From positions 1-19,174 of the forward strand of contig CAZTAK010000054.1 in the NCBI GenBank assembly GCA_964611585.1: a stretch of 19,174 bases of DNA. The letters run 5' to 3'. A program made the position numbers and the translations under genes. Position 1 is the first letter of the stretch, and the number at the start of each line of letters is the position of its first letter. A model generated the notes under the pieces. It saw only the letters and a list, made by a program, of their open reading frames with translations, was not told the DNA's origin and ran no database searches. Positions 6,379 through 14,031 of this stretch are shown here, in pieces. This DNA comes from CAZTAK01 sp964611585. Its GTDB lineage: Bacteria; Pseudomonadota; Alphaproteobacteria; SHVP01.

Positions 6379-7620
6379 ATGACGTTGACGGAAGATTCGG
6401 TGCACGAAGAACTCGTCGCCCCGTGGGTCGAGTGGCAAGCGACATATAGCGAAGGCCGCCGGCTGCTGGAGGCCGGCACCTACGCCTTGACCGAAGGCGC
6501 TGTGGCGGCGGGCCTAGGCGCTTTCGCGGGCTATCCGATCACTCCCGCGACCGAAATCGCCGAGTACATGTCCAAACGCCTGCCGCAGATCGATGGCTTC
6601 TACATTCAGGCCGAGGACGAATTGGCCGGCATGCACATGTGCGCGGGCGCAAGCCTCGGCGGCAAAAAGGCGATGACGGCGACCTCGGGTCCTGGTTACA
6701 CGCTGATGCACGATGCCTATGGCTGGGCGATCGTCAACGAGATTCCAATCGTGGTGGTGGACGCCATGCGGGTCGGTCCGGTCAGCGGGATTACCGGGGC
6801 GCCGGGGCAGGGAGAGTTCTACGTCTCGCGCTATTGCAGCCATGGCGGCAACATCGAGACTATCGTGCTGTCACCGAACAGCGTCCAGGAAACCTTCTGG
6901 CTAACCATTGACGCCTTCAATCTGGCCGAACGGTTCCGCACGGTGGTGACCATCCTGACTGACCAGGTGATCGCCGACATGTTCGAGGATCTGTTTCTGC
7001 CGCGCGATTACGCGGAATTGAGCGACATAGTGGTGCCCCGCCGCCACAACCTACAGATGCCGTTTTTTCCGGCCGATTCTTCGGCCATCGACGTGCCGCC
7101 CAACGTCATCGGCGAGGGCACCGGGGTCTGCGTGTCGCCCTATACCCACACCGAAGAAGGCTACGATATCGAGGACATGGAGGCGCAGTGGTCGCAGACC
7201 TTCCGGCTGATCAACAAAATCCGCCATCACAAGGATCAGATCCTGCGCTATGAGGCGGTCGGGCTGGACGATGCGGAGGTTGTCGCGGTGGCCTACGGGG
7301 CGACCTCACGTACGGTAAAGACGGCGGTGCGCGAAGCCCGCCGTCGCGGGATCCGCGCCGGTTTCCTGCGCCTGATCTCGCTCTGGCCGTTTCCCGACGA
7401 ACTCTTCGAGCGCGACGTTCCCTACCTGGTGTGCGAACTCAATTACGACGGCCAACTGGTCCGCGAGGTGATGCGCGCCGCGCCGGACAAGAGCCGAACC
7501 CATTTCATGGGCAAAAGTGGCGAACTCCACACCGTCGCCGAGGTTGGCGCCGCCCTTGAAAGCGTGGCCCGGCACCAGAAGATGCCCGAATTGCCCTACA
7601 TCTGGACAGAGGTGCGATGA
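6379..7620 (+). CDS. 2-oxoacid:ferredoxin oxidoreductase alpha subunit
   Basis: This 413-residue alpha subunit lacks a fused gamma domain, unlike the KorA protein of the minus-strand operon. It shows YPITPATE (residues 52-56 for YPITP), IQAEDELAGMH, TATSGPGYTLMHDA and DAMRVGPVSGITGAPGQGE, the typical PFOR domain I series. The C-terminal half, with VAYGATSRTVKTAV and RLISLWPFPDELF, is domain II, involved in CoA binding and subunit contact. A strong ribosome site, GAAGGAG, lies 6 nt before the ATG. Its stop overlaps the next start in ATGA, indicating translational coupling with the beta subunit. The length fits alpha subunits of the 2-oxoglutarate, branched-chain and phenylglyoxylate types, so the substrate is open. 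About 30 residues precede the usual alpha-domain start. Confidence 0.92.
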   Translation: MTLTEDSVHEELVAPWVEWQATYSEGRRLLEAGTYALTEGAVAAGLGAFAGYPITPATEIAEYMSKRLPQIDGFYIQAEDELAGMHMCAGASLGGKKAMTATSGPGYTLMHDAYGWAIVNEIPIVVVDAMRVGPVSGITGAPGQGEFYVSRYCSHGGNIETIVLSPNSVQETFWLTIDAFNLAERFRTVVTILTDQVIADMFEDLFLPRDYAELSDIVVPRRHNLQMPFFPADSSAIDVPPNVIGEGTGVCVSPYTHTEEGYDIEDMEAQWSQTFRLINKIRHHKDQILRYEAVGLDDAEVVAVAYGATSRTVKTAVREARRRGIRAGFLRLISLWPFPDELFERDVPYLVCELNYDGQLVREVMRAAPDKSRTHFMGKSGELHTVAEVGAALESVARHQKMPELPYIWTEVR

Positions 7621-8459
7621 TGAATATGTTGGCGAAGAAGTACCTCAGGCCGGACTTGATCCCGACCAAGGCCTGTCAGGGCTGTGCAATCGGCTCGATC
7701 GAGAACTGGTTGCTGCAAGCCATCGACGAAATGGAATTGAAGCAGGAAGACGTGATATTTGGCGCCGGCATCGGCTGTGTCGGCCGGCAGACCTTTGCCA
7801 CCTGGGGCGGCGACAACTTCGGCGCCACCCATGGCAGGGCGCTTGCGGTGGCCACCGGCCTGAAGGTGGCGCGGCCCGACAAGAAGATTCTTCTCGTGGT
7901 GGGGGACGGCGATGCCGCTTCGATCGGCGCTTCGCACCTGATTCATGCCGCCCGGCGCAATATCGGGGTGACCGTGATTTGCGAAGACAACATGGGATAC
8001 GAATCGACCGGAGGCCAGTTCTCGCCCACTACGCCGGCTGGATACGTCACCAATTCGAGCCCCTACGGCATGGTCGAGCAGTCCTATGATCCGTGCGATG
8101 TGGTGATCGCGGCGGGGGCCACGTTCGTTGCCGAGACCACGGCGGTGCAGTGGCGCCAGACCGTAAAGATCGTCAAGCTGGCGATGCAGAACGACGGCTT
8201 CTCGTTTGTCCATATCCGTTTCCCCTGCGTCGAGAATTTCGGCGCCTCGGCGCTCGGCAGCCGCGATCCCCTCGTCAGCATGGAATGGATCTACGACCAC
8301 ACCAAGGGCAAGACAGACGATGGCAAAGCGGCGGATTTTGTCTGGGAAACCGGCATCAAGCATGACGCCTCCAACAGCCGCCCGGAATACTCCAAGATAT
8401 TGCGCGACCTGAACACGCGGGTCCGCGCCGATTTGGCTGCGGCGGGGGCAGGCGCATGA
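7617..8459 (+). CDS. 2-oxoacid:ferredoxin oxidoreductase beta subunit (ThDP-binding)
   Basis: This 280-residue beta subunit binds thiamine diphosphate and one [4Fe-4S] cluster. The likely cluster cysteines are C20 and C23 (CQGC), C54 (GIGC) and C204 (FPCVE). The ThDP/Mg motif begins at G96-D97-G98-D99 (GDGDAASIGASHL) and continues to EDNMGYESTGGQ. HGRALAVATGLKVARPD is the same core element seen in the partial KorB at the left edge, but the two proteins clearly belong to different subgroups (ATWGGDNFGATHGR here against HYMNTYGFHGLHGR there). The start overlaps the alpha stop by four bases. A second ATG directly after the first (7620) is equally possible. Its stop overlaps the gamma start in the same way. 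Confidence 0.92.
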   Translation: MMNMLAKKYLRPDLIPTKACQGCAIGSIENWLLQAIDEMELKQEDVIFGAGIGCVGRQTFATWGGDNFGATHGRALAVATGLKVARPDKKILLVVGDGDAASIGASHLIHAARRNIGVTVICEDNMGYESTGGQFSPTTPAGYVTNSSPYGMVEQSYDPCDVVIAAGATFVAETTAVQWRQTVKIVKLAMQNDGFSFVHIRFPCVENFGASALGSRDPLVSMEWIYDHTKGKTDDGKAADFVWETGIKHDASNSRPEYSKILRDLNTRVRADLAAAGAGA

Positions 8460-9031
8460 ATGTGGCTGAAGGGTCGAGCGCGGCGCAATCGGCGAAGTCC
8501 CGGACCGAAATCCTGATCAGCGGCTTCGGCGGCCAGGGGGTTATCCGTATGGCCCTGATCCTCGGCCGGTGCGCCATCAACCAGGGCAACCGGGTAACGA
8601 TGTTGAAGAGCCACGGCACCGAAACCCGCGGCGGCTATGTACGGGCGCAACTGGTGATTTCGCCCGACTACGTGGATAGTCCGGTGGTCGAAAGCGCCGA
8701 TATTTTCGTCGCCTTTTCGGCACCGGCCTACAAGAAATTCTACGATTTGTGCAGCGGCAAGGTGCTTTACGATCCTGAAATGGTGGAGGAGGTGCATGAC
8801 GAAGCGCCCGATCGCCATGTCAATATTCCGTCCCGGGCGCTCGCCCGCGAGCATTTCGGCAACGTGCTGTTCGCCAACATGGTGATGCTTGGCGCCCTGA
8901 CACGACTCGTGGCGATTGATATCGCGGCAATGAAAGAAGTCATGCTTGAGGTCATTCCGCGTTCCCACGAACAGAACCTGCAAGCCCTGGATCTGGGCCA
9001 TAATCTGGAGGCGGTGGCCGGGCGCGCCTGA
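8456..9031 (+). CDS. 2-oxoacid:ferredoxin oxidoreductase gamma subunit
   Basis: This 191-residue protein is a stand-alone gamma subunit. It starts its fold with ILISGFGGQGV (GFGGQGV at residues 23-29), followed by MLKSHGTETRGGYVRAQLVIS, the usual gamma-domain signature. It closes the delta-alpha-beta-gamma operon, with four-base start/stop overlaps tying it to the beta gene. Its role is structural and in CoA positioning. The gene ends 50 nt from the convergent acyl-CoA synthetase gene. A small hairpin lies in that gap, but no classical terminator with a T-tract is present for this strand. Confidence 0.92.
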   Translation: MNVAEGSSAAQSAKSRTEILISGFGGQGVIRMALILGRCAINQGNRVTMLKSHGTETRGGYVRAQLVISPDYVDSPVVESADIFVAFSAPAYKKFYDLCSGKVLYDPEMVEEVHDEAPDRHVNIPSRALAREHFGNVLFANMVMLGALTRLVAIDIAAMKEVMLEVIPRSHEQNLQALDLGHNLEAVAGRA

Positions 9032-9049
9032 TCCTGTCCCTGCCATTTT

Positions 9050-9069
9050 TTCCGCCCGGCGGCGCGGAA
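9050..9069. terminator. Hairpin between convergent genes
   Basis: TTCCGC pairs with GCGGAA across an 8-nt loop in the 50-nt gap between two convergent genes. The run of six T lies before, not after, the hairpin on the plus strand, and there is no T-run after it on the minus strand. It may protect 3' ends or assist termination but is not a textbook intrinsic terminator. Confidence 0.3.
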
Positions 9070-9081
9070 CAACCGGTCTTT

Positions 9082-11175
9082 CTATTCGTTCAGGACCACG
9101 AGCCAATCGACGGCGACGGCGCGCTCGGCGCCGACCAGAACCGGGTTGAGGTCCACTTCCTTCAAACGGTCGCCGGCGGCGGCACCGAATCGCGAAACGG
9201 CGCAGATCATTTCGATCAGGGCGTCGCGGTTGATCGCTGGGCGGCCGCGCACGCCGCCCAGGATGGCGCTCCCGCGCAAATCCTCGAGCATGCGGTCGGC
9301 TTCCAGGGCCGTTACGGGCGCTTTGGCGAAGGCAACGTCCTCCAGCACTTCGACCAGAATCCCGCCGAAACCGACCATGATGACGACGCCGAATACCGGA
9401 TCGTTCTGCAAGCCGATGACGAGTTCGAGGTCGCCCGTGACCATTTCGGAAACCACCACGCCGCCTAGCTTGGCCTCTGGCCGATACGCGGTGGCTTTCG
9501 TCATGATCGCGGCGAAGGCTTCGCGCACGGCGTTCTCGTCCTTGAGTCCGGTCCGAACGCCCCCGGCCTCGGTTTTGTGCAGAATGTCAGCGGATTCGAT
9601 CTTTAGGGCGACCGGATAATGGAGGGTCTCGGCGCCGCTGATGGCCTCTTCCGGCGACGTGGCGAACACCGTACGCGCCACGGACACACCGCCAGCTTCC
9701 AGCAGTCTTGCGGCGGCGAGCGTCGGCACGGGTCCCCCCGCCGCCGGCAGGTCGAACGCGGGCAGGCGAATATCGGCACGCGCCCTTGTGTCCGCCAGCC
9801 ACGATCGGCGGGATTCGGCATAACGGATCAGGCCGGCGACGGCATCGATCGCAGGTTCCGCACCGCGAAGGACCGCAATGCCTCGTTTTCGTAGCGCCTT
9901 GATCGCGCGATCGGGAGCGGCGACCCAGCAGACCACGAAGGGTTTCGTCGCTCTGGCCTTGATCTCTTCGATAACGCCCACCAGAACGTCGACGTGTGCC
10001 TCCATCAACTGGAACCAGATGACGCCGACATGAATCTGCGGATCGGCCAGCATGATTATCATGCTTTGAAGCAGGCTCGCCGGGTCAGCAAGAAACTGCC
10101 CGGTAATATCCACAGGATTGCCAGCGCTGCCGAATTCCGGAATGACTTTCTTCAGCGCCTGTTGCGTCGCCTCGTTTAGGACCGGCACGCCGAGGCCGAG
10201 CTCCTCCGCCCGGTCGGCCATGAGCACTCCGGCCCCGCCTGACTGGGTGATTAGACCGAGGCCCCTTCCATCAGGCAGTCCGCAGTATTTGAATGCTTCC
10301 ACCAGATCCAGTAAATGCTCCTCGTTGCGGGCGCGGATGATCCCGGCCTGGCGCGTCACGCCCTCGAATACGGCGTCTTCCCCTGCCAGCGAGCCGGTGT
10401 GCGAGGCGGCGGCACGGCTGCCCGCTTTCGAGCGGCCGACTTTGGTCACGACGAGCGGTTTGCCTTGCTCCAGGGTGCTTTTGCCGAGAGCCAACAGCCC
10501 GGCGCCGTCCAGCACGCCTTCGATATAGCCGGCACCGACCTCGATCCGGGGATCGGCCAGCACCTCGCGCATGGCGCTCACGAAATTCACGTCCGCCTCG
10601 TTGCCGGTCGCGACGAAGTAGCCAAGGCCCAGGTCGCGATTGCGCGCCAGCGCCGCGATCGCCGTGCCGAAAGCGCCGGACTGGGACACGAACCCGACCG
10701 GTCCCGCCAACGTCTCGCCGTCGGCGTACTGGCTGAACGACGCCATGACGTTCTCGAAAGTGTTGATGAGGCCCAGCGTGTTGGGCCCAAGGAGGCGGAC
10801 GCCGCAAGTCCGCGCGACCTCGACGAGTTCCCGTTCGAGCGCGCGCCCCTCTTCGCCGATCTCGGCAAAGCCCGAACTGATCACCACCGCTGCGGGCACC
10901 CTTTTTTTGCCGAGCTCGCTGATCGCTCCGGCGACGTGCTTGGCCGGCACCGCGACGACGGCAAGATCGACGGCGCCCGGAATCGCCTCGACGGTGGGAT
11001 AGCAGGTGAGGCCGCTGATCTCCGAGTACTTGGGGTTCACGGGATAGATCGGCCCTTTGTATCCCTTCTTGAGCAGGAACTTCAGTGGCCGGCCATTGAG
11101 TTTTTCGAGATTGGTGGAGGCCCCGAGGATGGCGATCGACTCGGGACGAAGCAGCGGCCGCAGGGAGGCGGTCAC
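9082..11175 (-). CDS. NDP-forming acyl-CoA synthetase (fused alpha-beta, ATP-grasp)
   Basis: This 697-residue protein belongs to the acetyl-CoA synthetase (ADP-forming)-like family, which interconverts acyl-CoA + ADP + phosphate and acid + CoA + ATP through a phosphohistidine. The order is a CoA-binding domain (AILGASTN, then PVNP), a ligase domain with the expected active His259 in RAAASHTGSLAG, and a C-terminal ATP-grasp domain from about residue 480 (YPVALKIESADILHKTEAGGV). The start is GTG at 11175; an in-frame stop two codons upstream rules out a longer form. The ribosome site is weak. It is convergent with the gamma subunit and lies 347 nt after the glutaryl-CoA dehydrogenase-like gene, so it may have its own promoter. 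The acyl substrate is unknown: acetate, succinate, glutarate and aryl acids are all possible. Direction in the cell (ATP-making or acid-activating) cannot be told. Confidence 0.88.
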   Translation of the reverse strand: MTASLRPLLRPESIAILGASTNLEKLNGRPLKFLLKKGYKGPIYPVNPKYSEISGLTCYPTVEAIPGAVDLAVVAVPAKHVAGAISELGKKRVPAAVVISSGFAEIGEEGRALERELVEVARTCGVRLLGPNTLGLINTFENVMASFSQYADGETLAGPVGFVSQSGAFGTAIAALARNRDLGLGYFVATGNEADVNFVSAMREVLADPRIEVGAGYIEGVLDGAGLLALGKSTLEQGKPLVVTKVGRSKAGSRAAASHTGSLAGEDAVFEGVTRQAGIIRARNEEHLLDLVEAFKYCGLPDGRGLGLITQSGGAGVLMADRAEELGLGVPVLNEATQQALKKVIPEFGSAGNPVDITGQFLADPASLLQSMIIMLADPQIHVGVIWFQLMEAHVDVLVGVIEEIKARATKPFVVCWVAAPDRAIKALRKRGIAVLRGAEPAIDAVAGLIRYAESRRSWLADTRARADIRLPAFDLPAAGGPVPTLAAARLLEAGGVSVARTVFATSPEEAISGAETLHYPVALKIESADILHKTEAGGVRTGLKDENAVREAFAAIMTKATAYRPEAKLGGVVVSEMVTGDLELVIGLQNDPVFGVVIMVGFGGILVEVLEDVAFAKAPVTALEADRMLEDLRGSAILGGVRGRPAINRDALIEMICAVSRFGAAAGDRLKEVDLNPVLVGAERAVAVDWLVVLNE

Positions 11176-11522
11176 CGGTCAGGTCTCGAGCGTTGCTGCA
11201 TCAAGAGCGCGCTTGCCGGGCGCGCAAGCCAACCGCCGCGGCGGTCGAATCGGAACCGGGCGGCGCCGAAAGAATCCTCGTTGCAGGGATTGTCCCCAGC
11301 GATGACGGGCACGGGCTGAGTGGAGCCGAGGAATTGCGGGCATTTCAGGTTGTGGTTGATTTGTTCTTGCCCCAAGTGCGGCAGGACAGGCTCAGCGTAA
11401 TGTTGCGCCCGTATTAATGACTGCCGATGTTGCCGAGCCCGGTATCTGCGCGCTCCGCGTGTTCGTGCGCGTGCTCCGGTTAGTTCAACGCCCGGGCGAG
11501 GCTGACCATGTTGCAGCCCACC
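11176..11522. other. 347-nt intergenic leader with palindromes before the acyl-CoA synthetase gene
   Basis: No gene is seen. Close to the synthetase start are two mutually exclusive hairpins: GCGCGC (11207-11212) with GCGCGC (11220-11225), or GCTTGC (11211-11216) with GCAAGC (11224-11229). Next to them is a 14-bp perfect palindrome (11232-11245). The rest shows no obvious structure. The gap is far longer than the 32-47 nt spacings in the block upstream, which suggests a separate promoter for the synthetase gene. Confidence 0.5.
11232..11245. promoter_or_regulatory. 14-bp perfect palindrome upstream of the acyl-CoA synthetase gene
   Basis: ACCGCCGCGGCGGT is a perfect palindrome about 57 nt upstream of the GTG start on the minus strand. 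It could be an operator, but in GC-rich DNA such palindromes also arise by chance. Confidence 0.25.
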
Positions 11523-12749
11523 TCAACCGGTGAACGCCTGCAAACCGGTCTGCGCACGCCCCAAGACCAGGGCGTGGATGTCGTGGGTGCCCTCGAGGGT
11601 GTTGACGGTTTCGAGATTCAGCAGGTGGCGAATGACGTGAAATTCGTCGGAAATGCCGTTGGCACCGAGCATGTCACGGGCCATGCGGGCGACTTCAAGC
11701 GACTTGCCGGCCGAATTGCGTTTCAGGAGTGAGAGCATCTCCGGCGTCGCCAGACCCTCATCACGCAACCGGCTGATCCGCAGGCAGGCCTGCAAACCGA
11801 TGGCAATTTCCGTTTGCATGTCCGCAAGCTTCTTCTGGATTAGCTGATTGGCGGCAAGCGGACGGCCGAACTGCTTGCGGTCCAGGGTGTACTGCCGCGC
11901 CGTGTTCCAGCAGAATTCTGCCGAACCCAGTGCGCCCCAGCAAATGCCGAAGCGGGCGTTGTTGAGACAGCCGAAAGGCCCTTTCAAGCCGGAGGCGTTG
12001 GGCAACAGGTTTTCTTCGGGCACAAAGACCTCGTCCATGACGATCTCGCCCGTAACCGAGGCGCGCACGGAGAACTTTCCCTTGATCTTCGGCGTGCTCA
12101 ATCCCTTCATCCCTCTCTCGAGGAGGAAGCCGCGGATCTTGCCCTCATCGTCTTTGGCCCAGACGACCAGGACGTCGGCCAGCGGCGAGTGGGTGATCCA
12201 CATTTTGTTTCCCGTCAGGATGTAGCCGCCGTCAACCTTGCGCGCCCGGCTTTTCATGCTGCCGGGGTCGGAACCGTGATCCGGCTCGGTTAGTCCAAAA
12301 CATCCCAGCAGTTCGCCGGCCGCCATTTTCGGCAAGAATTTTTGACGCTGCTCTTCGGTGCCATAGGCGTAGATGGCGGTCATCGACAAGTTGGTCTGCA
12401 CCGTGACGGCGGAGCGGAAACTCGTATCGACGCGCTCCAGCTCCCGCATGACCAGACCGAATGCGACGTAGCCGATGCCGGCACACCCGTAACCGTGAAG
12501 AGGCGCACCCAGGAACCCGAGCTCCGCCATCTCATACATGACCGCGCGATCGAAGGTTTCGTTGCGGTTGGACTCAATGATCCGGGGCAGCAATTTTTCC
12601 TGGGCGAAATCCCGTGCGGTATCGCGGATCAGCCGCTCCTCTTCGCTGAGTTGAAGATCGAGAAGCAACGGATCTTCCCATTTGAATCCGCCCGGGGCGA
12701 GCGTCACCGTCGTAATTTCCGTGGCCGTGGCAGACTCCAACGCAGACAT
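11523..12749 (-). CDS. gcdH: Glutaryl-CoA dehydrogenase homologue (acyl-CoA dehydrogenase family)
   Basis: This 408-residue FAD enzyme matches glutaryl-CoA dehydrogenase (GCDH) throughout: FKWEDPLLLDLQLSEEE at the N-terminus, RELERVDTSFRSAVTVQ, GCFGLTEPDHGSDPGSM, and EGTHDIHALVLGRAQTG at the C-terminus. The catalytic Glu is residue 386. Arg112 and Glu105 align with human Arg94 and Glu87, which contact the substrate carboxylate. The residue just before the catalytic Glu is Leu385 (codon CTC), where decarboxylating enzymes have Tyr; the known non-decarboxylating Desulfococcus enzyme has a Tyr-to-Val change, as I recall at this position. The reaction may therefore be glutaryl-CoA to crotonyl-CoA plus CO2, to glutaconyl-CoA, or act on another dicarboxylyl-CoA. 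AAGGA lies about 7 nt before the ATG. The gene follows the thiolase by 32 nt, so it is in the same operon. Electrons should go to ETF, which is not in the window. Confidence 0.88.
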   Translation of the reverse strand: MSALESATATEITTVTLAPGGFKWEDPLLLDLQLSEEERLIRDTARDFAQEKLLPRIIESNRNETFDRAVMYEMAELGFLGAPLHGYGCAGIGYVAFGLVMRELERVDTSFRSAVTVQTNLSMTAIYAYGTEEQRQKFLPKMAAGELLGCFGLTEPDHGSDPGSMKSRARKVDGGYILTGNKMWITHSPLADVLVVWAKDDEGKIRGFLLERGMKGLSTPKIKGKFSVRASVTGEIVMDEVFVPEENLLPNASGLKGPFGCLNNARFGICWGALGSAEFCWNTARQYTLDRKQFGRPLAANQLIQKKLADMQTEIAIGLQACLRISRLRDEGLATPEMLSLLKRNSAGKSLEVARMARDMLGANGISDEFHVIRHLLNLETVNTLEGTHDIHALVLGRAQTGLQAFTG

Positions 12750-12781
12750 CGCTCATCCTTTCCCGGCGCTATGCGCCCGGC

Positions 12782-13984
12782 TCACGCGCGTTCCAGCACG
12801 GCGGCGACGCCCTGGCCGACGCCAACGCACAAGGAGACGAGGGCGTAACGGCCGCCGGTCCGCTCAAGCTGGCGTGCTGCGGTCAAGGCGAGACGCGGGC
12901 CTGACGCGCCGAGCGGATGGCCGACGGCAATGGCGCCGCCATTCGGATTGACCCGGCTGTCATCGGCAGCAACACCCAGACCCTTGAGACAGGCCAACAC
13001 CTGCGCCGCGAAGGCTTCGTTGATCTCGATCACGTCCATGTCGTTGAGTGTGAGGCCCGCCCGCGCCAGCGCCTTCTGAGAGGCGGGAACCGGACCGAAG
13101 CCCATGGTGCGCGGCGGTACGCCGGCTATGGCGGTCGCCCGGATGCGCACCATCGGTTCGCACCCGGCGGCCTCGCCCGCGGCCTGCGAGGCGATGATCA
13201 GGGCGACGGCGCCATCGTTGATGCCCGAGGCGTTGCCCGCGGTCGTCACGCCATCCTTATTGAGGGCACGGAGCTTGCCGAGCCCTTCAAGATCGGTGTT
13301 GGGCCGGGGGTGTTCATCTTCGGCAACCGTGACATCCGGGTTCTTGCGCCCGCCCGGAACGGTTACCGGCGTGATTTCGCCCTCGAAAAACCCGTCCTTC
13401 TTTGCGGCGGCGTATCTGCTCTGCGAAGCGGCGGCGAAAACATCGGAATCTTCCCGGCTGATTTGATGGTCGCGGGCAAGGTTGTCCGCGGTCTCGGGCA
13501 TAGTGTCGTCACCGAATTCCGCTTCCAGTTTGGGATTGGTAAAACGTGCTCCTATCGACGAGTCGAACACCTGAATTTTCTTGGTAAAGGCGGCGTCGGC
13601 CTTGCCAAGCAGGAAAGGCGCGCGCGTCATGCTTTCGACGCCGCCCGCCACCATGACATCGCCCTCACCACAGGTAACGGCGTGGGCGGCGCTGATGATG
13701 GCGCTGAGGCCGCTGCCGCAGTTGCGTTGCAGAACACTTCCGCCGACCTCAATCGGCAGACCGGAGAGCAACGCGGCGTGGCGTGCGACGCACCGGCTGT
13801 CTTCGCCCGACTGACTGGCGCAGCCGACGATGACGTCCTCTACGTCTTCCGATTTGAATGAACTGTGGGCGACAACTTCGCGGATGACGCCGGCCAACAG
13901 GTCGTCGGGCCGCACCCGGGCGAGGGCGCCGGCGTTGCGGCCAAAAGGCGTGCGGGTTCCTTCGTACATATAGGCGTCAATCAT
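12782..13984 (-). CDS. Acetyl-CoA acyltransferase (thiolase), PcaF/PaaJ-like
   Basis: This 400-residue thiolase cleaves a 3-oxoacyl-CoA with CoA. The catalytic residues are all present: Cys89 in QRNCGSGL, His356 in GHPLGASGPR and Cys386 in CVGVGQG. The sequence between, including GEDSRCVARHAALLSGLP, IGARFTNP and DEHPRPNTDLEGL, is closer to 3-oxoadipyl-CoA thiolases (PcaF, PaaJ) than to acetoacetyl-CoA thiolases, judged by eye. Substrates could be 3-oxoadipyl-CoA, giving succinyl-CoA and acetyl-CoA, or acetoacetyl-CoA. The ribosome site GGAGAGG lies 8 nt before the ATG. It sits 47 nt after the hydroxyacyl-CoA dehydrogenase and 32 nt before the glutaryl-CoA dehydrogenase homologue, on the same strand and thus probably in one operon. 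Confidence 0.9.
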   Translation of the reverse strand: MIDAYMYEGTRTPFGRNAGALARVRPDDLLAGVIREVVAHSSFKSEDVEDVIVGCASQSGEDSRCVARHAALLSGLPIEVGGSVLQRNCGSGLSAIISAAHAVTCGEGDVMVAGGVESMTRAPFLLGKADAAFTKKIQVFDSSIGARFTNPKLEAEFGDDTMPETADNLARDHQISREDSDVFAAASQSRYAAAKKDGFFEGEITPVTVPGGRKNPDVTVAEDEHPRPNTDLEGLGKLRALNKDGVTTAGNASGINDGAVALIIASQAAGEAAGCEPMVRIRATAIAGVPPRTMGFGPVPASQKALARAGLTLNDMDVIEINEAFAAQVLACLKGLGVAADDSRVNPNGGAIAVGHPLGASGPRLALTAARQLERTGGRYALVSLCVGVGQGVAAVLERA

Positions 13985-14031
13985 TTGGCAAACCTCTCCA
14001 GTCGTAATTTCAGTCTATCGACGAACCCGGA

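Noticed and set aside
6086..9031. Phenylglyoxylate oxidoreductase (padEFGHI) identity for the plus-strand operon
   Set aside because: The beta subunit is only 280 residues, there is no flavin subunit within the operon, and the gene order is delta-alpha-beta-gamma, so this label is not supported.
10315..11319. 334-codon plus-strand frame opposite the acyl-CoA synthetase
   Set aside because: It is antisense to a well-supported gene and shows no domain.
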